From positions 1-53,012 of the forward strand of contig JAUHQG010000051.1 of assembly GCA_030408475.1 (NCBI GenBank): a DNA stretch of 53,012 bases, written 5' to 3'. The notes under the pieces were generated by a model, which made no database searches, had not been told where the DNA came from, and saw only the letters and a list, made by a program, of their open reading frames with translations. This stretch comes from Candidatus Amphrikana amoebophyrae (GTDB lineage: Bacteria > Chlamydiota > Chlamydiia > Chlamydiales > JACRBE01). Below are positions 1 through 8,899 of the stretch, piece after piece. Position 1 is the first letter of the stretch, and every line of letters starts with the position of its first letter. The position numbers were made by a program, and so were the translations under genes.

Positions 1-121
1 AGGATCAAATAAGAGATTAAGCGCAAAACCGTCAGGTTTTGAACAACTCATTCTCTGAATTTTGCAAGTGGCTCTTATGTACCGCTACATCAGTACACCT
101 AATTCGCTACCCTTTGATCTG

Positions 122-150
122 TTGACTTATAGTTAGTTAATAATTATACG
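122..150 (+). promoter_or_regulatory. sigma-70-type promoter candidate
   Basis: TTGACT at 122-127 is followed by a 17-base spacer and TATACG at 145-150. Transcription would start near 157, almost on top of the ATG at 159, so the message would be leaderless or a later start is used. Assigned by eye only. Confidence 0.4.
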
Positions 151-158
151 CCTTTATT

Positions 159-764
159 ATGGGTAGTTATGAAGATTTAAGTCGTAAAACAAAACCAGGA
201 TTAAGACCTAACTTGTTTATTTCTGGATATTCTATTCTAGGGACTTACTTCAGTCTTCTTAATCAAGACTTAACTACTAATTTTGGCCTAGATTCCTCTC
301 AGGACTTCACTAGTCGCAATATGTTAACCTGGAATATTGAAGTTTCGAGGAATATTAGCGGAGGTCTTATTCGTTACTTTTTGCCTATGCTTGTGATTAT
401 TTGTATTCTCTTTAGTGTATTAGCATTGATAGTAAACTGGAACAAACGAAATTCTCAATCTGATGACCCCTACATTGCCTATAAGAGTATTGCCATATAT
501 ACAGCTCTTATTTTTGCACTTATAATTATTCATTCTGGGTTAAGGACGCATCACGACTCAGATGAAATATTCTTTATTGAATTCTTATTTTTCATTAACT
601 ACTTCACTCTAGTATTATTGGTATTTTATTCCTGGATTCTTCAAATGTTTCCACAAGAGGGGTCATTTCCAAGGAAAATTTCCCCTATTTTACTCATCAT
701 GTTTTGGCCCCTTCAATTTGGAGCTTGGTTTATCATGACTTATTTAGTCTTCTTCTTTAACTAG
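159..764 (+). CDS. four-helix membrane protein, possibly N-terminally truncated
   Basis: A 201-residue protein of unknown function. Residues 1-65 are soluble. Four hydrophobic segments follow at about 71-94, 107-127, 136-161 and 174-200, and the protein ends inside the last helix. The W-N-I-E-V-S-R run leading straight into a P-M-rich first helix and the four-helix layout recall the membrane half of pentameric ligand-gated channels, but this is a weak resemblance. There is no signal peptide and no clear Shine-Dalgarno before the ATG, and an in-frame stop lies at 141, so the gene may be the 3' part of a longer one whose extracellular domain has been lost. It ends 21 bases inside the 3' end of the converging broken gene. 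Confidence 0.5.
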   Translation: MGSYEDLSRKTKPGLRPNLFISGYSILGTYFSLLNQDLTTNFGLDSSQDFTSRNMLTWNIEVSRNISGGLIRYFLPMLVIICILFSVLALIVNWNKRNSQSDDPYIAYKSIAIYTALIFALIIIHSGLRTHHDSDEIFFIEFLFFINYFTLVLLVFYSWILQMFPQEGSFPRKISPILLIMFWPLQFGAWFIMTYLVFFFN

Positions 765-1229
765 GGCCTCAAGTTGATTTTTTTGATCTACTTCAAATGA
801 ATAATAAAAACTGTTGCTTTCTGGAACCCAGTAATTAATACCTTCTATTTGTGCTCCTCTTTTATATTCACCGCAATCATTTTTTAATTCACGATTCTGC
901 TCTATGACAGATGGATGAACTAGATATAAGATAGTATCATCTAGTTTTAAAGTCGCCATAAGTATTGATAAAACCCTAGTTCTATCAACCCCTTCTTCGT
1001 GCGTAACTAATACTTTACTCACCTGAAAATAAGAACCCTTTTTTTCGCAATAAGCCTTTCCTAAAACTTTTCCTCCAATAGTGTCTCAACTCAAAACAAG
1101 ATTAGAATCTATACTCCTTTGATTTAAACTGCATTTTATTGGCTTTTCATTAATAATAGCAACTGCACTACCACCTACTACTAACGTTGACTGAGGTTTT
1201 CGATTCAATAAATTTGCTGGACTAAACAT
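744..1229 (-). pseudogene. 161-codon gene interrupted by one in-frame TGA
   Basis: Reading the minus strand from ATG 1227-1229, with AAGGAG five bases upstream, gives an open frame starting MFSPANLLNRKPQS, with a single TGA at 1086-1088 (codon 48). The same frame then runs to the stop at 744-746. Only the part from GTG 1020-1022 onward appears as an uninterrupted small reading frame (92 residues). The middle of the protein (GGKVLGKAYCEKKGSY) weakly resembles the core of the GNAT protein at 2096-2836, so it may be a degraded acetyltransferase relative. One base change would restore it, so it is either a recent pseudogene, a sequencing error or a gene read through at low level. Function unknown. 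Confidence 0.6.
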
Positions 1230-1240
1230 ACATTCTCCTT

Positions 1241-1263
1241 AAAGGCTACAAATTGTAACCTTT
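1241..1263. promoter_or_regulatory. imperfect palindrome upstream of the broken gene
   Basis: AAAGGCTACAA and TTGTAACCTTT flank a single base, pairing at 10 of 11 positions. It lies between the divergent genes at 1229 (minus) and 1346 (plus), just upstream of the minus-strand Shine-Dalgarno. It contains TACAAT on the minus strand, a possible -10. An operator is possible but unproven. Confidence 0.35.
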
Positions 1264-1345
1264 GGTTAAAATTTTAATGAAGTATATTGCTGAACCGTCA
1301 AATTTTTGTCTATCGATTTATTGCTTTACACGCTATAATTAGGTC

Positions 1346-2092
1346 ATGATTTCAATTACTATTTTAACAAAAAACTGCTCTAATACATTGGCAAAATCTC
1401 TTGATTCTGTCAAAGAATTCGAGGAAGTTATCATTTTAGATAATGGCTCAACAGATAATAGCCTTGAGATTGCAGCTTTATATCCCAATGTGAAAATACA
1501 CCACTCCCCCTTTATTGGCTTTGGACCCCTTCATAACTTAGCTAGCTCTTTAGCGAGCCATGATTGGATTTTTGCACTCGATAGCGATGAAGTTGTCACA
1601 GAGGAGTTAAAAGAGGCTCTATTTGCTCTTAAATTAGACCCTTTAAAAGGGTATGAAGTATTACGTAAGAACTATTTTAATGGAAAATGGATAAAAGGGT
1701 GCGGCTGGTATCCCGATAATAAAGTTCGCCTATTTCATCGCAAGCAGGCGCAATTTACCCCAGTTCAAGTACATGAGAGTGTAGACACAACAAATATAAA
1801 AATAATCAAGTTAAATTGCGCCATTTTACACTATTCGTATTTATCCATTAGCGATCTGCTAAGAAAAATGGATCACTATTCTAGTTTATACGCAAAAGAA
1901 AACAAAGACAAAAAGCGCTCTAGTTTTACTAAAGCACTTTTTGCATCGCTGTTTACTTTTTTTAAAAGTTATATCTTAAAGTTGGGTATTCGAGATGGTA
2001 AGGAAGGATTTGTTATTTCACTCTATAACAGCCAGACTACCTTTTATAAGCATCTAAAGTTATGTGTACTTCATAATAGCCGATTCTTTTAA
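1346..2092 (+). CDS. family 2 glycosyltransferase, LPS-core type
   Basis: A 248-residue GT-A fold enzyme. The N-terminus ITILTKNCSNTLAKSLDSV and EVIILDNGSTDNS form the nucleotide-binding half. FALDSDE near residue 79 supplies the metal-binding D-x-D. The arrangement matches the WaaE/KdtX group, which adds a sugar to the inner core of lipopolysaccharide at the cytoplasmic face of the inner membrane. Length is normal for that group (about 250). A good -10 (TATAAT, 1334-1339) lies just upstream; no clear -35 was seen. It converges on the GNAT gene with 3 bases between stop codons. The exact sugar donor and acceptor cannot be told from sequence; waaA, which adds Kdo, lies nearby at 3276. Confidence 0.8.
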   Translation: MISITILTKNCSNTLAKSLDSVKEFEEVIILDNGSTDNSLEIAALYPNVKIHHSPFIGFGPLHNLASSLASHDWIFALDSDEVVTEELKEALFALKLDPLKGYEVLRKNYFNGKWIKGCGWYPDNKVRLFHRKQAQFTPVQVHESVDTTNIKIIKLNCAILHYSYLSISDLLRKMDHYSSLYAKENKDKKRSSFTKALFASLFTFFKSYILKLGIRDGKEGFVISLYNSQTTFYKHLKLCVLHNSRFF

Positions 2093-2095
2093 GGC

Positions 2096-2836
2096 TTACA
2101 TACTCTCTTTAATTTCACTAACTCTTTTTTGAAACATTTCCCATCCAATAGGAGACAATCTCATTAAGGGATCTTCCATTCCCTCTGGCATACACCTTTT
2201 ACCATAGACAGCATCTGCAAATATCTTGTTAGCACTTAGCTCAACTTCAAGCATTTCAAATTCACCTGAGACTATTTCATCATAAGAGTAACTCAACTCA
2301 AGTCCATAACTTTTTAAATTCGCATTCACAAAACTCTCAAGAGACTTTTTTTCTGAATCAGATTGGTCGCTCATTGTTAATACCCTTGCTTGAATTTGCT
2401 TCAAAAAAGCAATGGCAGGATGTTTTACACCTGAGGGAACTACCTCAAACCCTCGTTTAAGATAAAATTTATGAGAGTCTGCCGCAACCAGCTGAACACT
2501 AAGCGTGGAAGGTGATAGAGACTGAGAGATTCTGATCGCCTGATCTAATAAAGCTGTTCCGACACCTAACAAATTCACCACTTTTTTAGAGCCTCTAGTT
2601 GAATTCTCAAGCATATCTATGGTACATACATCTTTTTCTAAGCTAAACAGGCAATAACCTACTAACTTGCCTTCATCAGTAGTAAGTCTCAACTTGTGTT
2701 CGCTACCTCTTTTTGAGGAAGACAACACTGACAGCGCTAAATTACAAGCAATAGCATTGCCTTCTAGATCGTTTAATACTACCACTGTTGATACTTCTGT
2801 ACCAATAGTCCCCTCTTTAGCTGCAGAAATTGCCAT
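2096..2836 (-). CDS. GNAT-family N-acetyltransferase
   Basis: A 246-residue protein with one GNAT domain at about residues 40-150. Visible motifs are the acetyl-CoA pyrophosphate loop LLGVGTALLDQA and the C-terminal GNAT signature DSHKFYLKRGFEVV. The last 90 residues form a separate, mostly helical extension of unknown role. The family transfers acetyl groups from acetyl-CoA to amines; the substrate here is unknown. The ATG start is preceded by GAGAGGTGTT, giving a good ribosome site, and by a strong promoter at 2859-2887. It is monocistronic and converges with the glycosyltransferase. Confidence 0.75.
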   Translation of the reverse strand: MAISAAKEGTIGTEVSTVVVLNDLEGNAIACNLALSVLSSSKRGSEHKLRLTTDEGKLVGYCLFSLEKDVCTIDMLENSTRGSKKVVNLLGVGTALLDQAIRISQSLSPSTLSVQLVAADSHKFYLKRGFEVVPSGVKHPAIAFLKQIQARVLTMSDQSDSEKKSLESFVNANLKSYGLELSYSYDEIVSGEFEMLEVELSANKIFADAVYGKRCMPEGMEDPLMRLSPIGWEMFQKRVSEIKESM

Positions 2837-2858
2837 AACACCTCTCTAATTAAAGAGA

Positions 2859-2887
2859 ATTATACCACAATTCAAGCTAATTTTCAA
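2859..2887 (-). promoter_or_regulatory. promoter of the GNAT gene
   Basis: On the minus strand TTGAAA (2887-2882), a 17-base spacer and a perfect TATAAT (2864-2859) stand about 22 bases before the ATG. This is one of the clearest sigma-70-type promoters in the window. Confidence 0.6.
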
Positions 2888-3044
2888 TTATTTAAAACAT
2901 CGCTAAGTAATTGGCTATTAGCAATCTTCATCTCAATGATCAAATTTTTCATCAATTATTGACAGCGCTTTTGCGAAATATGCCTCTTTATAGGAGCATT
3001 CCGTATTATAAATATAAAATCTAGAAGGAGAAAGAATATGAAAG

Positions 3045-3118
3045 TAGCGGCTACCGGACTCGAACCAGTGACATTTGGATTATGATTCCAACGCTCTAAC
3101 CAACTGAGCTAAGCCGCC
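3045..3118 (-). tRNA. tRNA-Met (CAT), elongator
   Basis: A 74-base cloverleaf. Acceptor GGCGGCT pairs with AGCCGCT through one G-U, the D stem is GCTC/GAGC, the anticodon stem TTGGA/TCCAA carries CAT, and the T stem is ACTGG/CCGGT around TTCGAGT. Discriminator A; CCA is not encoded. A CAT tRNA could also be the lysidine-modified Ile2 species, but the body matches elongator Met better. Confidence 0.9.
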
Positions 3119-3120
3119 CC

Positions 3121-3156
3121 TTAAAAAAGAGGCCGAGTTACTTTTAGTAACTCGGC
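3121..3156 (-). terminator. rho-independent terminator after tRNA-fMet
   Basis: A perfect 10-bp stem (3132-3141 with 3147-3156) around a 5-base loop, followed on the minus strand by a TCTTTTTT run. It separates the fMet gene from the downstream elongator tRNA, so the second tRNA needs its own promoter or relies on readthrough. Confidence 0.8.
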
Positions 3157-3160
3157 GAAA

Positions 3161-3233
3161 TAGCGGGAAAAGGATTCGAACCTCTGACCTTTGGGTTATG
3201 AGCCCAACGAGCTAACCACTGCTCCATCCCGCG
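3161..3233 (-). tRNA. initiator tRNA-fMet (CAT)
   Basis: A 73-base cloverleaf with the three initiator marks: an unpaired first acceptor position (C1 opposite U72), three consecutive G-C pairs in the anticodon stem (TTGGG/CCCAA) and the CTCATAA anticodon loop. CCA is not encoded. Confidence 0.95.
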
Positions 3234-3249
3234 GTAAATTTCATATGTA

Positions 3250-3279
3250 ACTATATCACAAGCCAATAAATAGACTCAA
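3250..3279 (-). promoter_or_regulatory. promoter candidate for tRNA-fMet
   Basis: Minus-strand TTGAGT (3279-3274), an 18-base spacer and TATAGT (3255-3250) lie 17 bases before the tRNA. The -35 overlaps the waaA stop codon. Confidence 0.45.
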
Positions 3280-4550
3280 GAGATTTGTGAAACTTTATCA
3301 ATTAACTTTACGCTACGCTCTGTTGCTCCCTTGACAAACTCAAGTAAACGCTGCGCATTTTTTTTCACAATGCTATCTAATTCTGGTCTAGAAAAGTAGT
3401 CATCAATTTTATTTGCTAAAGAGTCAATATCCACTTGAGTGCCAGCTTCAAAACGCAAAACATCTTCCCAAATTTGTTTTTGAGAATACATATAAGGACC
3501 AAAAAGAGTGAGCTTTTTAAATTCTATTGGCTCTAATATGTTATGACCACCCACTTTACCATTAAAACTTCCCGCCATAATGACCACATCCGAAACTTGA
3601 TAACAAACATCGAGCACGCCCATCTTATTAACAATAATAATTCGACTGCTATTACGCTCTTCATATTTTTCACAGGTAAATCCCGCAGCAATCAACTCTC
3701 TTGTTACCCTATTAAAGCGTTCTGGGTGTCTTGGAGCTACTAAAATACGAATATAAGGGTATTTATCAAATAGATTCTTAATCTTATTAATCAACGCTAT
3801 TTCTTCTTCTTCATGAGAAGATGCGATAAGAATCACTTTTTCATGCAGATGCAAACCAAGTAAAGTTTTAATAGCCCCAATCTCAACTTCACTCATTGGC
3901 TTTTTTTTCACATCGAATTTAATATTACCAGTGTGGTGAACTTTGGAAGGATCCTTCACTAGCTTTTTCATTAATTTAGCATATTTTTCACTTTGCATGC
4001 AGAGTAAGTCAAATTGGGAAAAAAGAGGTCGAGATAAAAAAGTATATCTTAAAAATTTTTCAAAAGAGCGATCTGATACTTTTCCATTAGCTAAAATAAC
4101 TTTAGCTCCAGCTAATTTAGCTTCCGTCAAAAAATTGAGCCAAAATTCACTCTCTAACACAATCACCATTTGCGGTTTATATGCTTGCATTAGTCGTTTC
4201 ATTACCCATGAAAAATCTAAAGGGAAATAAAAACTCTTGTTTACTTCAGGAAGATTGCTCTTGATATGGTTCATCGCTGTTTTAGTAGAACATGAAAATA
4301 GCATATAAGCATTAGGATACTTCTTGCTATAATACTGAACTAATGGAATAGCCGCTTTAGATTCCCCTAGTGACACTGCATGAAACCAAATTACAGGTTT
4401 ACCTTCATGATCACCTAAATCTTTGGGCCCAAACAAACGTTCTCTCATAGAGTTTGAGTACTTTTTGTATCGCAAAGATTGCCATAACACTTTCGGAGCC
4501 ATAGCCATAGCCCAAAGTGAAATAGCGCCGTCATATAGTTTTCTAATCAC
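3276..4550 (-). CDS. waaA: 3-deoxy-D-manno-octulosonic acid (Kdo) transferase
   Basis: WaaA (KdtA, GseA in Chlamydia) moves Kdo from CMP-Kdo onto lipid A at the inner membrane. It is multifunctional in chlamydiae, building the genus-specific Kdo epitope. About 424 residues, normal length. An N-terminal hydrophobic anchor is followed by WFHAVSLGES, whose Glu is the catalytic base of the family, and a C-terminal GGHNILEP motif marks the nucleotide-binding half. The GTG at 4548-4550 is chosen because AAAGGA sits 8 bases before it. A TTG at 4566 in the same frame has no ribosome site and would overlap leuS further. The start lies just past the leuS stop, so the two are co-transcribed. The same leuS-waaA pairing is known in Chlamydia. 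Confidence 0.93.
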   Translation of the reverse strand: MIRKLYDGAISLWAMAMAPKVLWQSLRYKKYSNSMRERLFGPKDLGDHEGKPVIWFHAVSLGESKAAIPLVQYYSKKYPNAYMLFSCSTKTAMNHIKSNLPEVNKSFYFPLDFSWVMKRLMQAYKPQMVIVLESEFWLNFLTEAKLAGAKVILANGKVSDRSFEKFLRYTFLSRPLFSQFDLLCMQSEKYAKLMKKLVKDPSKVHHTGNIKFDVKKKPMSEVEIGAIKTLLGLHLHEKVILIASSHEEEEIALINKIKNLFDKYPYIRILVAPRHPERFNRVTRELIAAGFTCEKYEERNSSRIIIVNKMGVLDVCYQVSDVVIMAGSFNGKVGGHNILEPIEFKKLTLFGPYMYSQKQIWEDVLRFEAGTQVDIDSLANKIDDYFSRPELDSIVKKNAQRLLEFVKGATERSVKLIDKVSQIS

Positions 4551-4554
4551 AAAT

Positions 4555-7059
4555 TCATCCTTTAACAACTATGTTTACTAATTTATCTGGAATATATATC
4601 ACTTTTACAATATTTCCCGCTAAATGTTTTGAAATTTTAGGCTCTAGTTTAGCGAGCTCTAAAATTTGATCTTGAGTTTGCCCTTTAGGAAGATTAAAAC
4701 TACCTCTCACCTTACCATTCACTTGAACAACATATGTAGAGCTATCTTCAATCAACATAGACTCATCATATTTAGGGAAAGGGACAAATGAAATACCCCC
4801 TTTTTCCCCTAAAATCTCAAAACATTCTTCAGCCAAATGCGGCGCAAAAGGAGCTAGTACTTGAGTTGCCATTTTCAAAGCTGCTTTTGGATACGATTTT
4901 AAAGGGCTAAAATTATTCACAAATTCCATCATTTTAGCGATACATGTATTATAGAGCATTTGCTCAATATCTTCTTGAACCCCTTTCACTAATTTATGAG
5001 CTAAGCGCATCCCCTCTTCAGTTTCATCATCACTGATTTTATCAGAAACGATTAAGTCATGAAAACGGTTTAAAAACCTTCTACAACCAGAGACAGCATC
5101 ACTATTCCACAGTTTTTCTTTATCAAATGGCCCCATAAACATTTCATATAATCTAAGAGCATCTGCGCCCACCTCTTCCACGATATTATCGGGAGTGACG
5201 CCATTAAGCTTCGATTTTGACATTTTTTCAACTATTTCTAAAACGTCATCGCTCTTGCTCACATCTTCTGGTGCGATATATCCGCCGCCATTTTTTTTAT
5301 AAGCTTTCGCCGTTACAAGTCCTTGATTTCTTAAAGTAGAGAAAGGCTCTTTTGTGGTAACAGCTCCAATGTCAAAAAGAACTTTATGCCAAAAGCGAGC
5401 ATATAACAAATGTAAAACAGCATGTTCCACACCGCCAACATACATATCAACGGGCATCCAATATTTTTCAGCCTCTTGGCTCCAAGCCTCATCATTATTA
5501 TGAGGATCTAAAAAACGTAAATAATACCAGCAAGAACCGGCCCACTGAGGCATCGTATTCGTTTCACGAAATGCCCTTTTTCCTGTTTTGGGATCTTGAA
5601 TTTCAACCCAAGATTTTTCCTTGGCTAAAGGTCCATGACCATCGCCACTTGGCATGTAATTAGTAAGTTGTGGAGGTGTTAAAGGTAACTCATCTAAATC
5701 TAAAGTGCGCTTAGATCCATCTTCAAAGTGCAAAATAGGAAAAGGTTCGCCCCAATAGCGTTGCCTTGAAAAGAGCCAATCGCGAAGTTTGAAGTTAACT
5801 TTCCTAACCCCTAGCTTCGTTTTTTCTAGAAAATCCGCAACTAATTCTATCCCCTTTTTAACATCCACTCCATTTATAGAAAAGAGATCCGACTTACTAT
5901 TAATCATCCTTCCTAAACCACAATAACACTCTTCTTCAGATAACACAGCATCTACATCACAATCTTCAGCAGGATGAATAACACATTTTATCGGGAGTTG
6001 ATACTGAGAAGCGAACTCAAAGTCTCTTTCATCATGCGCGGGAACTGCCATTACAGCGCCCGTTCCATAACCCATTAACACATAATCAGCGATCCATACA
6101 GGGATCTTCTGATTATTGATGGGGTTGATCACATAGGCTCCAGAAAATACCCCTGTTTTCTCTTTTGCTAATTCAGTTCGTTCCATGTCACTTTTTAGTG
6201 AAGTTTGCTTCACATAACTTTTAACTAAATCAGACTGCTCAGTTGTTACAATTTTATCAATTAAAGGATGCTCAGGGGCAATAACAAAATATGTAGCGCC
6301 AAACAAAGTATGAGCGCAAGTTGTAAAACAAGGAATCACTTCATCAAATTTCTCGAGCTTAAAATTAATCTCCACTCCTTCAGAACGCCCAATCCAATTA
6401 CGTTGAAGTGTTTTTAAATAATCGGGCCAGTCAAGGTGATCTAAATCCTGCAACAGCCGATCTGCATATTCAGTAATTTTCAATATCCATTGCTTAAGTG
6501 GGCGCCTTTCAACAAGGTATCCCCCTTCTTTTGATACACCATTTTCAACTTCTTCATTAGCTAATACAGTACCTAGATGAGGACAAAAGTTCACTTGCGC
6601 TTCAGCTTCATAAGCTAAACCCTTTTCATATAGTTTCGTGAAAATCCACTGAGTCCATTTATAATAAGAAGGATCACTTGTTGCTATCTCTCTATCCCAA
6701 TCATAGCTAAAACCTAACATTTGGAGTTGACGCCGATATGTTTCTATATTCTCTTTAGTTGTCTTAGCAGGATGAGTCCCTGTTCGAATAGCATACTGCT
6801 CTGCAGGCAATCCAAAACTATCCCAACCCATTGGATGCAAGACATTGAATCCTAGTTGCCTTTTATATCGAGCTAATATGTCTGTGGCTGTATAACCTGT
6901 CACATGGCCTACGTGAAGACCTGCGCCTGATGGATAGGGAAACATATCGAGAATGTAGTAGGGAGTTTTACTATGATCAATTTCAGCTTTAAAGGTTTTA
7001 TTTGCCTTCCAATATTGTTGCCATTTTTTTTCTATTGCTCTGTGGTCAAATTTAGCCAT
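4555..7059 (-). CDS. leuS: leucyl-tRNA synthetase
   Basis: This class I synthetase charges tRNA-Leu with leucine in the cytoplasm. An 834-residue protein of normal bacterial length. The HIGH box reads HVGH (residues 49-52, within PYPSGAGLHVGHVTGY). An editing (CP1) domain follows with the D-E-R-D stretch VPAHDERDFEFA. KMSKS appears as EKMSKSKLNG in the C-terminal half, followed by the anticodon-binding helices and the C-terminal VNGKVRG motif. The ATG at 7059 is chosen over one 33 bases upstream because it has AGGGA nearby and begins MAKFDHRAIEKKW, as in homologues. It is the first gene of a pair with waaA. Confidence 0.97.
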   Translation of the reverse strand: MAKFDHRAIEKKWQQYWKANKTFKAEIDHSKTPYYILDMFPYPSGAGLHVGHVTGYTATDILARYKRQLGFNVLHPMGWDSFGLPAEQYAIRTGTHPAKTTKENIETYRRQLQMLGFSYDWDREIATSDPSYYKWTQWIFTKLYEKGLAYEAEAQVNFCPHLGTVLANEEVENGVSKEGGYLVERRPLKQWILKITEYADRLLQDLDHLDWPDYLKTLQRNWIGRSEGVEINFKLEKFDEVIPCFTTCAHTLFGATYFVIAPEHPLIDKIVTTEQSDLVKSYVKQTSLKSDMERTELAKEKTGVFSGAYVINPINNQKIPVWIADYVLMGYGTGAVMAVPAHDERDFEFASQYQLPIKCVIHPAEDCDVDAVLSEEECYCGLGRMINSKSDLFSINGVDVKKGIELVADFLEKTKLGVRKVNFKLRDWLFSRQRYWGEPFPILHFEDGSKRTLDLDELPLTPPQLTNYMPSGDGHGPLAKEKSWVEIQDPKTGKRAFRETNTMPQWAGSCWYYLRFLDPHNNDEAWSQEAEKYWMPVDMYVGGVEHAVLHLLYARFWHKVLFDIGAVTTKEPFSTLRNQGLVTAKAYKKNGGGYIAPEDVSKSDDVLEIVEKMSKSKLNGVTPDNIVEEVGADALRLYEMFMGPFDKEKLWNSDAVSGCRRFLNRFHDLIVSDKISDDETEEGMRLAHKLVKGVQEDIEQMLYNTCIAKMMEFVNNFSPLKSYPKAALKMATQVLAPFAPHLAEECFEILGEKGGISFVPFPKYDESMLIEDSSTYVVQVNGKVRGSFNLPKGQTQDQILELAKLEPKISKHLAGNIVKVIYIPDKLVNIVVKG

Positions 7060-7441
7060 TTCTGTCCCTGATGTAAAAATTAGCTCTAGCATAACAGAGC
7101 CCTATTTTTTGCGCTTGTCCTTTATATAGTGCTCGCAAAAGCAGCTGCCTTACGTGCTTATTATTAGTTAGTTAATCACTTTATTTGGCTTTTAATTTTA
7201 TATTCATTTTTTCAAACCACGCAATCTAAATCAATTCTTAACAAAAAAAAGAAAACTAATCTAAAAAAAGCGATTTAGATGTATAAACAAAAATTTATTA
7301 TTACCGTTTTATAAACTTAATATGTTGTCAAAATAAAATTTTTAATCAATTATTTACTGCTTTTTGTAGTAAATAAAGATAAAACTTGGTATGCTTACGA
7401 CTTAAGTTAGACTCGAATTTGAGTTCCAAAAAAGGCCATCT
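7060..7441. other. AT-rich intergenic region between divergent genes
   Basis: No gene is seen on either strand. It holds a 9-base inverted pair (ATCTAAATC at 7224 and GATTTAGAT at 7272) separated by about 40 AT-rich bases. An extended -10 candidate (TGGTATGCT, 7387-7395) lies about 47 bases before the plus-strand gene. It presumably contains the promoters for leuS and for the 7442 operon. Confidence 0.4.
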
Positions 7442-8896
7442 ATGATCGACCAACAAGCCCCTCACTTGCGCAAGAACAAGGTTAACCTTAGTGACTACGA
7501 TTTTGAGCAAGATGTGATGATGAGAATGTCTCTTGATCAACTCAATTTTCAAGACATCCAAGTATTAGAGGAAATCTTATTTAATTCGGTTAAGTTTCCA
7601 GTAGAAGATCTAGAAGATTCTTTAGACATGAGCGCCCCAGATGTGATGACAGCATTAGAAAAGCTCTTACCTACCCAACTATTTAGCTTAGAAGGAGCGG
7701 AGGTAACAGTCAACAAAGAAAAGCGAAAAGTTTTTGAATCCCATGCTCAAAGGTTTGAAGATGACTTTTCTCCAAGTTTAGATTTTTTACACACGCTACT
7801 TAAGCATGTCCCTATACACATCCTTCCTCTTTGGTACCAAGTTCCTAAGTCATCTGATAATATTTTTGACTCCTTGATTGAAAAGTATTTTCATACACCT
7901 CAACTATTTGAGCGCCACTTACTCGAGTTGACTCCTGACGATGAGACCTTAACCAATATTATAAAAGATGTCTTTGATTCAGAAGATTTAAAGCTTCCAG
8001 CAAGCACTTTAATGAAGAGATACAACATTGATCACGATCAATTTGAGCAATATATGCTCAACTTGGAGTACAACTTTGTCCTATTTTCTAAATACGAAAA
8101 AGTAGGTGCAGACTATATTCACATGGTTTTACCCTTTCACGAATGGCGTGAATACTTAATTTTTGTGAGAAATACTACTCCGTCAACCATTGATAACGTC
8201 GATGAAATTAGCGTTTATCGCGATGAAGAATATGCTTTTTCAAAAGACATGGCCTCACTTCTTCAATCAATTCAAATTTCACCCATCAAAGTTGTAAAAA
8301 ATGAAGACGACAAGTGGACTATCACTAAAAAAGAACTCACAGGGATGGTTGAAGCTCTATGTGGTATCGAAGCTCAAGGAAGCCAAGACCTCCTAATTCT
8401 TCAAAATTACTTTGCCAATGTGATTAATAAACTTATCATGCTTAAATTAGCAAAAGTAGAGGGTAAATTCCTTCTTCCTTGCGAAGGAGCTATCGAATGG
8501 ATCCGAATGCTACCTGAAAAAAGAGCCTTTTCTACTTATAAGCACCCTTTAAATCAAATTTGTGGATCAAAGTACAGCTCTAAGCTAAACAATGACCGTA
8601 ATATTCGCGAAATAGAAAAAAGCATTTCTAGAGTAGCCCGAAGCGGCTGGATCTATTTTGATGATTTTATGGAGGGATTAATGGTCCCTTTAAGTGAAGA
8701 AAGTAAAGTTGAATTGCGAAGAGAAGGCAAGGGTTGGAAATATCAAACTCCTGCTTACACAGAAGAAGAAAAATCATTTATTAAGATGACTATTTTAGAA
8801 TGGCTATTTGAATCCGGCATTATCCGCACAGGCGAGCACGATAATAAAATATGTTTCACTGTAACCAGTTTAGGTAAATCTCTTTTCGGGAGTTGA
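7442..8896 (+). CDS. conserved unknown protein, 484 residues
   Basis: I do not recognise this family. The protein is soluble and acidic, with no signal peptide or membrane segment. It is predicted mostly helical with several short blocks resembling winged-helix units: residues about 35-75 (FQDIQVLEEILFNSVKF...) and the C-terminal 60 residues (FIKMTILEWLFESGIIRTG), which read like helix-turn-helix plus wing. That suggests a scaffold or a nucleic-acid-binding protein, by inference only. It heads a run with the 78-residue gene and smpB, with 3 bases to the next gene. Start at ATG 7442; no better alternative seen. Confidence 0.7.
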   Translation: MIDQQAPHLRKNKVNLSDYDFEQDVMMRMSLDQLNFQDIQVLEEILFNSVKFPVEDLEDSLDMSAPDVMTALEKLLPTQLFSLEGAEVTVNKEKRKVFESHAQRFEDDFSPSLDFLHTLLKHVPIHILPLWYQVPKSSDNIFDSLIEKYFHTPQLFERHLLELTPDDETLTNIIKDVFDSEDLKLPASTLMKRYNIDHDQFEQYMLNLEYNFVLFSKYEKVGADYIHMVLPFHEWREYLIFVRNTTPSTIDNVDEISVYRDEEYAFSKDMASLLQSIQISPIKVVKNEDDKWTITKKELTGMVEALCGIEAQGSQDLLILQNYFANVINKLIMLKLAKVEGKFLLPCEGAIEWIRMLPEKRAFSTYKHPLNQICGSKYSSKLNNDRNIREIEKSISRVARSGWIYFDDFMEGLMVPLSEESKVELRREGKGWKYQTPAYTEEEKSFIKMTILEWLFESGIIRTGEHDNKICFTVTSLGKSLFGS

Positions 8897-8899
8897 TAT

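Noticed and set aside
2667-2849. Plus-strand small frame over the GNAT start
   Set aside because: It is antisense to a well-supported gene and promoter and has no family features.
3543-4230. Plus-strand frames across waaA
   Set aside because: They lie inside the well-supported waaA gene on the other strand, have no ribosome sites and no plausible protein.
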